Assembly: GCF_000090795.2 (NCBI RefSeq)
Contig: NW_003546391.1
Coordinates: 51,824-115,823, forward strand
Direction of reading: 5' to 3'
From: Amphimedon queenslandica
Lineage: Eukaryota > Porifera > Demospongiae > Haplosclerida > Niphatidae
Length of the DNA: 64,000 nt
Translations under genes and position numbers: made by a program
Notes under the pieces: generated by a model
The model's database searches: none
What the model was told of the DNA's origin: nothing
Seen by the model: only the letters and a program-made list of their open reading frames with translations
Shown here: in pieces, positions 51,850-61,700 of the stretch
How the letters are laid out: every line of letters begins with the position of its first letter
Numbering within the stretch: position 1 is the first letter of the stretch

Positions 51850-52400
51850 TTTTTATACACTTTCTGATACATTTTGTAGAAAGTTTGAGCTCAGATGATT
51901 CCAATATCTTGGCTTTAAGAAAATTTTTCATTTTAATAATTTTTCATGTGTTCTTATGTCATGTAGAAAGTTAATTACAATCATAAATTTTTAAAGTTAC
52001 TCAAAAATTGGGCCAAAGTCCACTAGTGCTTTGGTTGAATTTCATCACAAATGAATACAAGAGAATTCTTCATTTTTATAATTTGTGACCATAATTGACA
52101 AAAGGTACCTTATGGCGGATTTTTAAATTCATCATTATAATGAAAAATATCAACCTGTGAGTGCTCTGTTAGTCAAAAATTGTTTCTAAAAGTTACATAA
52201 TAACTTTTTGCATCCTCTGGAGTACTGAGTTTTATGTTAAATGGAGTTCAGGAAGGTGGAATTGTTAGGCTATAAAGACCAATTTTCCTATCCGCCATAA
52301 GGTACCTTTTGTCAATTATGGTCACATTTTTTCTGATACATATACATGTACTTATGCTGTATAGAAGTTTGAGCTGATTCTGATTAGCATTAAAATTTTT
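51850..52400. repeat. 177-base-family array, forward, interrupted by a MITE
   Basis: Two diverged units; the MITE 52085-52325 sits in the TATAATTTTTTCTGATAC segment. One core reads CACTAGTG. Confidence 0.8.
52085..52325. mobile_element. 241-base MITE with 36-base perfect inverted repeats
   Basis: The left end at 52085-52120 and right end at 52290-52325 are exact reverse complements over 36 bases, starting GTGACCATAATTGACAAAAG. ATTT flanks both sides (52081-52084 and 52326-52329). Removing the element plus one ATTT restores the ATAATTTTTTCTGATAC of the surrounding repeat, so the insertion is precise. The interior has no open frame. It needs a transposase in trans; the superfamily is not assignable from the ends alone. 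Confidence 0.85.
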
Positions 52401-52549
52401 TTGAAGTTGCTCCAAATAGCATGTACTTTTATTGTAGTTCTTGTTGCTATTACTGTATCATTGTAGTTGCTCAGACTTCAGATATAAATTATCAATGTAC
52501 ATTTAAAACCATGTTTTCAAAAGTTATGACAGCTGGTTTTTACAGCTCT

Positions 52550-52636
52550 TTCCTGGAATTAGAGTTGTAACCAAGGAAACCTAAGGAGTTAATTATTTCC
52601 TTGAATAGTTTATTCAATACCAGTAGCTTATAAAAC
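52550..52636 (+). promoter_or_regulatory. Promoter region of the broken aerolysin-like copy
   Basis: TTCCTGGAA at 52550-52558 and TATAAAAC at 52629-52636. The surrounding block matches the promoter of gene 1. Confidence 0.45.
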
Positions 52637-52690
52637 AAATACTGCTACTGAAACAATTAGTTTATGCACATAGTTCAAAAAGAAACAGCC

Positions 52691-53509
52691 ATGGCACGAC
52701 AATGGATCCCACCAGAGCCTTTTGATCAGAAACCTAATTGGCTTGTTACTCTTGTGAATGGCATACCACGTTTTGGGCAAAGAAAAGTCATTGGAGCTCG
52801 AAAGAGTGACCTTATAGAATTTTAGAAGAAGGTTACAGTGCAGCTCACTGAAGAGATTGGTGAGCCAAAGGAAATTGGAAAAAACCTCATTGATATTGAG
52901 TGCAAAGAGTTTCGTAACAATGGAACTTCAACAGATCTCTACACAATAGAAACAGCAAAGACAAAAAAAGAGCAGAAAAGGAAATCCTATAATCTCAATA
53001 TTGGTAAAAGATTTGCTAAGAGTGGAGAGTTTGGGTTTAGTGTTGGTGCTGATTTCTTTAATATTGGTGGGATTGGAGTATCATCAAAGTTGAAAGTAGA
53101 AAAAGAGAAGACAAAGGAAGTAAGCAGCAGTGAAGAGCATACCAGGACTCTATCTAAAGAATATGGCTTTGATGGTGGCATACCAGTCCCTCCAAAAACC
53201 TTTATCAAAGTGAAGATCAAGACTTATGCTGTCTCATACAAAGCTGATGTTCACATATCAGTAAAGATGCCCATGGATGCAAAGCTGCAAGTATTGGCTC
53301 CAAGGGTAGACTTGTGTTCTTGTGGTGGAAGCAGGATGATCTGGATAACTGCTCAAGATTACCTCAAAGCCTTTATGGAAAGAGCTGATGATCCTCAGCA
53401 TGACGTAGATCACAGATTGCTAAGCTATAAAACCGACACCACTCTGCAATATCTTGGAGAGATAACAAAGGTGGAGGTTCATAAAGAATACGAACACAAT
53501 ATCGAATAA
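52691..53509 (+). pseudogene. Aerolysin-like copy, broken (fossil)
   Basis: Same length as gene 1 (819 bases) and very similar along the whole span, including the promoter region and the MARQWIP-type start. It looks broken, with about one visible break, so I list it as a pseudogene. The low divergence from gene 1 suggests a recent loss after the block duplication that also produced genes 2 and 6. Confidence 0.75.
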
Positions 53510-53659
53510 TTGATTTAATAAACAATTAAGTTTATTAAAAGTTTTTTTTGCAAAAGTTTTGCATAGTAGATACTGCAGCCATGGCATACACTAGTACACA
53601 ACTAAACAATGAAAAGTTACACTTCCGATTGTTCAGTTCTTTGCATTAGTAATTGTTCT

Positions 53660-54055
53660 CAGTAAAATTGTATAATCATCCCACTTATTATCATTAAAGG
53701 TTTCAATAATTCAGTCATTTCGGTGTCTTGCTTGAGTATAACTGTTCTTGGCATCCCACTTGTTATCGTAAGGTTCCAATAGTTTGGTTCCTTGAATGAG
53801 TAACCATTCTTGGTGTTCCACTTGTTATCATAAGGTTTCTATAGGTTTCTATAGTTTCTATAGTTTCTACAGTTTTCTATAGGTTTCTATAGTTTCTATA
53901 GTTTTCTATAGGTTTCTATAGTTTCTATATATTTCTATAGTGTCTATAGGTTTCTAGAGTTTTCTATAGTTTCTATAGGTTTCTATAGTAGCCGCTCTTG
54001 GCATCCGGCATCCCACTTGTTATCGTAAGGTTGCTTTCTTGGAATGAGTCCCTAT
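53660..54055. repeat. Degenerate tandem repeat with (TTTCTATAG)n minisatellite
   Basis: A unit of the type TCCCACTTGTTATCGTAAGG recurs about four times between 53678 and 54030. Inside one unit, at about 53837-53988, a 9-11 base word (TTTCTATAG, with GTTTCTATAG and TTTTCTATAG variants) repeats about 14 times. No coding potential. It lies between the broken copy and the promoter of gene 6. Confidence 0.8.
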
Positions 54056-54071
54056 TCTTTTGGTTAGACTA

Positions 54072-54181
54072 TACCTGGAATTAGAAACCAAACCACTCCT
54101 TTGGCACAAAATGTTATTCCAGACTCTCATTCCAAGCTTGTAGCTATGGCAATACATCAAGTTTTTGGATAGCTATAAAAA
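54072..54181 (+). promoter_or_regulatory. Promoter of aerolysin-like gene 6
   Basis: TACCTGGAA at 54072-54080 and TATAAAAA at 54174-54181, 86 bases before the preferred ATG (54260). It shares CTCATTC-AAGCTTGTAGC and AGCTATAAAAAGAGTGACCC with the gene 2 promoter. Confidence 0.55.
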
Positions 54182-54259
54182 GAGTGACCCTATTATTCAC
54201 ATCACACAACCTGGTTCATGCTTTTGTAGTGACACAGTTTGCAACAAAGAGAACAAAGA

Positions 54260-55090
54260 ATGGCTGGATTCTATAATGAGAACCCATTTTGGATAGAAAA
54301 GATAATCAGAAACAACGAAGCACGTTTTGGACCTAGAAAATTTGTAGGAGTTCGCAAAGTAGACCTAGAGGAATTTCTTGATAAACTGGTTCTCACACTG
54401 AAAAAGCAAGTTAAGGAGCCTAAAGAAGAAGGAAGAAATGTCATTGATATCGATTCAAAAGAGTTTTGCAACAATGGGAGTCAAGAGGACACATTTCACC
54501 TAAAAACTCAAACAACAGATGAAGTTCAAGCAAAGAAGACGTATCAGCTAAAAGTTGGAAAGAACATCACAATTGGGGGAGAAGCTGGCCTTGAAGTTAG
54601 TGCAAAGTTCTTTAATGTTGGTGGAGTTGGAATATCAGCTAAAGGAAATGCCTCACACACCAAAACTAAAGAAGAGGTAGCTGCAGTAGAAGGCACAAGG
54701 AGCCTCTCACAGGTTTATGGGATCAATGGTGAAATGAAGGTCCCTAAGAATAAGAAGGTAGAAGTGAGAATAACGACATATGCTGTCTCCTACTCTGCAA
54801 AAGCTGAGTTAACTGCTGAGATACCAAACAATGCATACTTGGAAGTTCTTGCACCAAGAACAGATTGGAAAGGATTGTGGGGCCATGCCTGTTGGTGGAG
54901 AAAAACGTACATAAATGCACAAGACCTGCTCAAAGCTTATACCGAAGCACCAGAAGTTGATGTTGATGAAAACACTGGAATAGCAAAGGTAGAATTTGAA
55001 TCCAAGTTGCTGTATCTTGGAGAAGTTACAAAGATTGACAAGGAAAGTGAAGCTCCTATTTCAGAAGCACGTCCCCTTGAGGAGCCTTAA
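54260..55090 (+). CDS. Aerolysin-like protein 6 of tandem cluster
   Basis: Intronless, 276 residues from the paralogue-equivalent ATG at 54260 (MAGFYNENPFWIEKI); an in-frame ATG at 54239 would add seven residues. It is nearly the twin of gene 2: FGPRKFVGVRKVDLEEF, NVIDIDSKEFCNNGS (Cys replaces the Arg found in all other copies), TYQLKVGKNITIGGEAG, AKFFNVGGVGISAKGN, GTRSLSQVYGING, VPKNKKVEVRITTYAVSYSAKAEL, VLAPRTDWKGLWGHACWWRK and YINAQDLLKAYTE, with the same EARPLEEP tail. Several charged changes in the strand region suggest relaxed or shifted constraint. No signal peptide. It lies 250 bases before the SDHC stop on the opposite strand. Confidence 0.6.
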   Translation: MAGFYNENPFWIEKIIRNNEARFGPRKFVGVRKVDLEEFLDKLVLTLKKQVKEPKEEGRNVIDIDSKEFCNNGSQEDTFHLKTQTTDEVQAKKTYQLKVGKNITIGGEAGLEVSAKFFNVGGVGISAKGNASHTKTKEEVAAVEGTRSLSQVYGINGEMKVPKNKKVEVRITTYAVSYSAKAELTAEIPNNAYLEVLAPRTDWKGLWGHACWWRKTYINAQDLLKAYTEAPEVDVDENTGIAKVEFESKLLYLGEVTKIDKESEAPISEARPLEEP

Positions 55091-55340
55091 TCTTACAAAG
55101 ACTTGACTTAGATGTAATTATTTTTCAAATTTAGATTTGCCTAAATCATAATTTGCCTTTCTTGGCTATTATTAATTTTTGATAGTTATTACAGTTAATA
55201 TATTGAAAATTTCATGTGGGGGCAATATTAGAGCACGTAGAAAAGAACTTTAACAATAACAACTAATTATAATCTCTCTACATGAAGTTATATATGTTTG
55301 ATTAAACCATTATTGCATAGTACATTGTATATTAATAGTG

Positions 55341-56951
55341 TCATAGTTTTGGTGTGTATAGTGCAAGCCCAATAGCAGACAAAGAGGCAGCTATCAAAAC
55401 CAGGTACCCAGTCCGATAGACAGTTGACATTTGAAAGCCTTTACCTGAATCCCACATCTAAGAATGCAACAAAATAAACCTTTCAATTACAAACACAAAG
55501 CAAACTCACAAAATGCCGAAAGCTATTGAAAAAATGATAAGTAAAGGCAAAGGCAAGTCCAGTCTTGCAGCCAAAGATGAGGTAAGGATGAACTGAGAGC
55601 TCTTGTATTGCAGTAATGAACTGTGGGAAACTCTTACCACTGCTCAACCAAGCCAATGTAGTGGCCCATAAATCTTTAAGAGTTAAGAGAGAGAAGGAAA
55701 GAGAAAGGGTTACTTAGCCTCAGGGTTTCCCACAGTAGTGCTTAGTTTCATATCAGTGGATTTTTTTATTTACTCAAATATTCTATATTGATAATTTGTC
55801 AAATTTTATCAAACAGGCAAGGATAGAATTCTTATTACCTTTTCTGATACATACACATGTTCTAGAAAGTTTGAACTGATTTATAAAATCAAGCCAAGAC
55901 CAAAGGCTATAGCCTTTGATCTTTGGCCAAATTTTGTCAAAAATGGCTCAGAGAGAATTCTCCATTTTTATAATTTTTCTTCATACATATACATGTTCTC
56001 ATGTTGCGTAGAAAATTTGTGCTCATTCCGATCAAAATTAGATTTTTTTATAAATTTTTAAAGTTGTTCCAAAATTAGATAAAAGTCCCTGTACTATAGT
56101 ACACGGTCTTGGACCAAATTTTGCCAAAATTAAAAAAGAGAGAATTCTTCATTTTTATATTTTTTCCTGATACATATACATGTACTTATGATGTGTAAAA
56201 AATTTGAGCTGGTTCCAATTAAAATTAAATTTTTCATGCAACTTTTAGCATTCTTTGTGGGAAACCCAGGCTAGCCTTTACAAGCAGAGAAGAAGAGAAG
56301 AGAATGTATACATACCAAAGGAGAGAATAACTCCAGTTATTCTGTGAGATATGGAAAGCATAGCAGGTAGCTGAGGACTGTGAAGGCGCAAGGTATCATT
56401 AAATAAGATATCATTAATACCTCTAACTTACTTTGATAATAATATGGAGAGGTGAGGTGAGATTGGGCGATTGAGCTCCTTGTTTCGCTCAAAAAAGTCA
56501 CCATTAGCCATCGTACCACTTTTTCTGCAGCATCTAATAAAAGACAAGTTTCAGTGATACATTACATGCGTAGTCAACTCTGAATAAAGCTAGTCAGACT
56601 AGAATAAAGCACTTCAACAAAAGTAGTGAGTCTAAAATTTTGAATTCATTTTAGTACATAATTCTACATACATCAATGCTCATAACACAATACCAAGCTT
56701 AAAGTCTGAACCAATTTTTTATTGAGAAGCTTTTTCAAATTACCTAAATAGGTCATTACCCCATTATCGACAGTTACATAACTACTTACATGATTGAAGT
56801 TGACTGAAGGCTAGTGTTTACCACTGCCTGTCTAGACCTATGAGGGAAGACAAATATAAATTCTAAAATATCTCATGCCTCACATAACAGCAACTCTTAG
56901 AGTGGAGAAAGAAGACAGCCTCAAACTTGACCTCAACAAACAAGACGCCAT
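55341..56951 (-). CDS. SDHC: Succinate dehydrogenase cytochrome b560 subunit (complex II anchor)
   Basis: Six exons are readable. The start at 56951 gives an Arg/Ser-rich mitochondrial presequence (MASCLLRSSLRLSSFSTLRV), then exons for QAVVNTSLQSTS, ANGDFFERNKELNRPISPHL, LPAMLSISHRITGVILSFG, DLWATTLAWLSS, ELSVHPYLIFGCKTGLAFAF and finally MWDSGKGFQMSTVYRTGYL, stop TGA at 55343-55341. All joins keep phase. SISHRITG holds the Ser and Arg of the ubiquinone pocket in this family, and YHFFNSFRHFMWD holds the family heme b His. Three membrane helices are evident. In the inner mitochondrial membrane it anchors SDHA/SDHB with SDHD and passes electrons to ubiquinone. A long intron (about 55675-56310) contains the 177-base repeat bounded by inverted ends. 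Start codons of SDHC and SDHD are 74 bases apart. Confidence 0.92.
55717..56272. repeat. 177-base-family array bounded by inverted ends, in SDHC intron
   Basis: Begins AGCCTCAGGGTTTCCCACA and ends TGTGGGAAACCCAGGCT, close to exact inverse. Cores: AAAGGCTATAGCCTTT and GTACTATAGTAC. Confidence 0.85.
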
Positions 56952-57025
56952 TTTGATATTAAAATTAAAACGTGGGTGTGTCTTGCTAGTTATTAATTAA
57001 GGCGGGGTCACAGTTACATAACAAA
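56952..57025. promoter_or_regulatory. Bidirectional promoter shared by SDHC and SDHD
   Basis: 74 bases between the two ATGs. Contains ACGTGGGTGTGTC and GGCGGGGTCACAG, the latter GC-box-like. No TATA box. A shared promoter is inferred from spacing. Confidence 0.65.
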
Positions 57026-58539
57026 GATGGCTGCCGGATCTATTCTTGTTGCTCGAGCTCTTTGCAGAGGATCCCTGTCTCCTATGTGGACAAAACCACT
57101 ACCTAGCATTAGTAATAGTACCTAAAATATTACATACTAATTTATATTCATTTTTAGACGTGCTAGCTATGTCATCACCTAAGAAACAATTAATGTCGCG
57201 TTCTCTATGTAAGTTAAGTGTATATATATTCATTTAGATTCTAATGTATCAATAGCAACAAGTACAGTAGCGAAGAGTTCGTCGGGGAAGCACTGGTTTT
57301 CAGAGAGGATAGTCTCTGTTGCTATAATGGGTCTCATACCAGCTGGTCTTATGTATCCCAATCCTATCATTGATTACAGTATTGCAGTGCTCCTACCTTT
57401 GCACATACACTGGTAAATAATGCAATGTTACTTTTTGTTGCTGTTTACACAAAACTTTACACAAAAATTAATACTAATTTTTAATCAGAATCAACTCAAA
57501 CTTTATACACAACATTAGAACATGTATGTGCATAAAAAAACCATGGGCTATAGCCTTAGGTATTTTTCAGAAAATGGCATATTTTAAAAAATTTCCATAA
57601 TTTGAAAAATTGAAGTCGGAATTGACTCAAACTTTCTACATAGCATAAGTACATCAATATGTATCAGAAAATGTAATAAAAATTGGGGGTGATTTTGGAG
57701 CCATTTTTTGGAAAAAACCATGGGCTATAGCCTTGGGTATTTTTCATAAAATGGCATATTTTTAAAAATCGCCATAATTTGAAAAATTGAAGTCGGAATT
57801 GACTCAAACTTTCTACATAGCATAAGTACATCAATATGTATCAGAAAATGTAATAAAAATTGGGGGTGATTTTGGAGCCATTTTTTGGAAAAAACCATGG
57901 GCTATAGCCTTGGGTATTTTTCAGAAAATGGCATATTTTAAAAAATCGCCATAATTTAAAAAATTGAAGTCGGAATCGACTCAAACTTTCTACATAGCAT
58001 AAGTACATCAATATGTATCAGAAAATGTAATAAAAATTGGGGGTGATTTTGGAGCCATTTTTTGGAAAAAACCATGGGCTATAGCCTTGGGTATTTTTCA
58101 TAAAATGGCATATTTTTAAAAATCGCCATAATTTGAAAAATTGAAGTCGGGATTGACTCAAACTTTCTACGTAGCATAAGTACATCAATATGTATCAGAA
58201 AATGTAATAAAAATTGGGTGTGATTTTGGAGCAATTTTTTGGAAAAAAACCATGGGCTATTTTGCACCAATGCCAAAATCTTATTGGAAACTCTGCAATT
58301 GAAGTCTTCCAGTCTCATTTTGTACTATTATGATGTATTTTAATTCCTCTCCTCTTTCCTTTCTTCTCTCCAGGGGTATTGCATCAGTTGTTGTTGATTA
58401 TGTTCCAAAATCAATTCAAATGGTAACAAAGGTATTCTTGTCGACCCTCACTCTCCTTACAGTCGGTGGTCTTGTTTATTTGACGTATACTGACGTTGGA
58501 GTCTGCAATGCCGTCAGAATGCTATGGACAATCAACTAA
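57026..58539 (+). CDS. SDHD: Succinate dehydrogenase cytochrome b small subunit (complex II anchor)
   Basis: Four exons. Exon 1 (57026-57109) gives the start of a presequence, MAAGSILVARALCRGSLSPM; two short and mid exons follow; the last exon is 58374-58539. Recognisable blocks: SGKHWFSERIVSVAIMGLIP, DYSIAVLLPLHIHWGIASVV (the human equivalent is LHGHWG, with the heme-ligand His), VDYVPK (the DY of the quinone pocket), GLVYLTYTDVGVCNAVRMLW (human YHDVGICKAVAMLW). Three helices. The protein pairs with SDHC to hold heme b and ubiquinone in complex II. The third intron (57418-58373) is inflated by a five-unit array of the 177-base repeat. The last coding exon is very short of 3' context, but the stop TAA and a downstream AATAAA-like signal (AAATAAAG at 58668) fit. 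Confidence 0.93.
57440..58300. repeat. 177-base-family array, reverse, five units, in SDHD intron
   Basis: CCATGGGCTATAG begins at 57541, 57718, 57895, 58072 and 58250: spacing 177, 177, 177, 178. The units are nearly identical, so the array is young. The right end, ATCTTATTGGAAACTCTG, is the degenerate terminus. Confidence 0.95.
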
Positions 58540-58773
58540 CTGAGTCACACACTAACTTAATAGTAATTGTAATTGTTGTAGACTGTTCACATTAAACGCA
58601 TTGTATTCTTGCACAAGAGTAAGGTATTACCTGCTTTCGTGGTTATATTGTCATAAATTGTTACTAAAAATAAAGTTAATAATAATTAATACATATAATC
58701 ATTACGATATAATAACAGCTTTTCTCAGCAATTAAAATATTGATTGCAGCATTGTAAAACTATTCCTGACGTC
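58540..58773. other. Tail-to-tail intergenic, SDHD and beta-helix gene
   Basis: Holds both 3' ends. No gene or repeat seen. Confidence 0.6.
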
Positions 58774-61700
58774 CTAGTTGTATCGCTCTGGGTGTAACAG
58801 ACGATCAGCAAACATTTCATGAGTGTCATTTGAATTTGTGGGCGTGGGAGCAAGGACGAGCCGAGGAGTAAGTCCCTCTTTTTCATCGTCATCATCAGAA
58901 CTAGAGTCATCCTGTGGAATAACCGGTACCATGCTGTACTGATGAGTCCATCTTGCTGCACAAAACTTCAAGTAGCACTTCCTTGATAACATGAATAGAC
59001 CGTACACCAGTACAAAGACCAGCGGTAGATAGAGGAGTCCTTTGTAACAGAGCCATGCCCAGCCTGTAGCAGAGAGGCCGGCCAGGAGTGCTAAATAAAG
59101 GAATATGATTGCATCCATAGTGTTAAATATATCGTTCTTGTACGGGCGAACAGTGATGAAGACCAGTGCCACTATTATACTAAAAACAATCTCGAGTGCT
59201 AGCAAGACTTTTGCTTCATGAAATAAGTACATTAGTCTTAGGATTACTCGAAGGTAAATATACAGCCCGGCAAAGAAACGGAGATCAAAAGACCCATTTT
59301 CCCCATCTTTAAAGCAACTGTTGAATGTACCCACTAGGGCCTTGAGCCTTTCTATATGGTAATGTCGCCTCTCCAGCGATCTCTGTATGCACTGACTGAA
59401 GAGCAACACTGTTGATGGTATCAGGACTAATACTATTAGTATAAGCAATGCTACTGATGCATACTCAATATGACCAGGACCAAAATAATCGAGCGTTCCA
59501 TCATAATAGAAAGCAGTACCAACCCATTGGCCAGACATTGAGTACATGAAGGATGGTTTGAGTAGCTTGAAGCAAGTAGCTATGATCCTACTTGCACATA
59601 TGATAGCCACAGTGGCAAAGCTATCCATTAGGGACAGCTTGAACTTGAGTCTCGAGCAACGACAGAGTTTACTGATGGTCTTTGTGACTAGTACGACCGG
59701 CTTTACCTTGTAACTGTTCATGAGTACCAAGGAGTAGAGGAGAGCCAGTAACAGTAGGGGATAAATGGCTGCTATAAAGTCCAATAGGACTGCATGTATT
59801 GGCATAAAGTCATCAGAGAGGCAGAGAGGAGGGAGAGGGAGAGGAGTGATGATCTCAAAATTAGCAATGCTGTAAAATAGAGTGAACCCTCTCACTATGG
59901 TATTGTTGTATTGTAGCGAGGTGCTGTTGTCAATCTCAAATACCCACGAGGGATAAGAGAGTCCCGGGTATTTGATGGAGACTGCTTGAGCAAAGAAAAT
60001 GAATGCATTAGTCCCACCAGCGTTGAGACTAATGCTCAGTCCAACAATGAGTATGATTAGTACTGTCACAGCAAACACTTCAATGGCTAACTGTATATAC
60101 CAGCCTATTCCATGATGGCATTTGATGCAACGGAAATCAATCGTGTTTGAAGACATTTGATAGTCACTAGAGCAACGTCCACAAAGCCTACCCTCTCTAT
60201 TCCCAGGACACATGTTAGGAGCATACGTCGAATTAAAATCATCTATTTTTTGACAAGGTAGTGTCCGCCCGTATGAATAAGGACAGCCACCGCCAACCAT
60301 TGAGTTAAGTGTTGAGGTATTATCAGTAGAGCTGGTATTGCTCCAACAGTAGCCAGACACTGTAGTCAGGGATGAGTTGAGTGTACAGGGAGTTTGAGTG
60401 AGTTGACACGTTGCACTATCAACACACTTTAAACCAATGTCAGGCTCAAGTGTCACATAACACTCTGGGCATTTGAAATAAGTGAACAAGGGACACTCTT
60501 GAAAGCTAACTGGAACAAGAGATTTCAGAGATGGTCGGCTAGTTGTTGATATAGACATCATTGCACGTTTATTCTTAAAGCCCAGACAGGTGCTATCCAC
60601 ATTTGCTTGTTCAGAGTATAGGATGAGAGGGATTGGACCTGAAGTTTGAGCACTAATACAGTCAGGAGCATCAGTAGGATAAGTCAGAAATGAGCCAAAG
60701 CCAGATTCGATGCAAATCTTAACTTCCTGAGTGTCCTCTTGGTCATAGTTATTGTATACTTTGAGTGGGAGGGCTAGTGGCTGACCAGGAGCAAATATTA
60801 ATGGTATCATTGAAGTAATGTTGATATATGCTGGCCCGGACTGTATAAATTCCTGACATTCAGAATCACTGTCATCGTAATGCCACCAGTTTCTCCAACA
60901 GAATGTCTTTTTTATGTCATCTTTTGTCAGCAAAGGAGACTCGCTATTTGTCCAGGCACACGGTAGCAACGAGTCGGCATATATAGAGTTTGTTTTTTTA
61001 CCGGCTATATTGTCACTGAAGAAAAAGCTCGTATTCCAGTTGTCTGGATGTATAGACTCATCAATATACTGTATGAAGCATTGTGCTATTCCTACCCCAG
61101 TGTATGATAGACTACTGAGGCTGCAGCCAGTCTCATATATAGCCCCACCAGAGAAGTAAGCTGTGTTACCCATAAAGGAGAGATTGATGTCATGAGATAC
61201 AATGACTTTAGCACAATTACTGAGGTGTATAGCTGGCCCATTGTCAGCAGTGTTTTCAGTAAATGCTAACACCTGGCTTGATACGCTTATCTCAGTTTGA
61301 TGAACATCCAGTGCAGATCCCCTATTACCCATAAAAGTAGTTAAGTTTCCAGACAGTACTAGTGGCAGCATTCGTGTGTATACAATACCAGAACAACCGG
61401 TGTCCGATGGAGAGGAACATGCATCATCTACACTGTTATAGTCCCAGACAGAGTCTGAGAGGACTACTGCTAAGGGGGTTGAATAAGGGTAAAGGTGAAT
61501 GAGAAACATAGCAGCTCCTTGTGGTGCTTGATTCATTGTCATATGAGCTCTATCAAGTGTCAGTTTCCCTGGATCACCATTAAAAACTTTCTTAATCATC
61601 GATTTGACCGTGATTCCTCCACCAAATGAAGTAGCAGCATTACCACTAATTGTAGTAAGACTCAAACTGATGCTGTTATTCTCTGAACCATACAAAAACA

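Larger units (their letters stand above)
51520..52690. other. Intergenic between aerolysin-like gene 4 and the broken copy
   Basis: Contains the 177-base repeat array (about 51850-52400) with an inserted MITE (52085-52325) and the promoter of the broken copy. Nothing else recognised. Confidence 0.6.
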
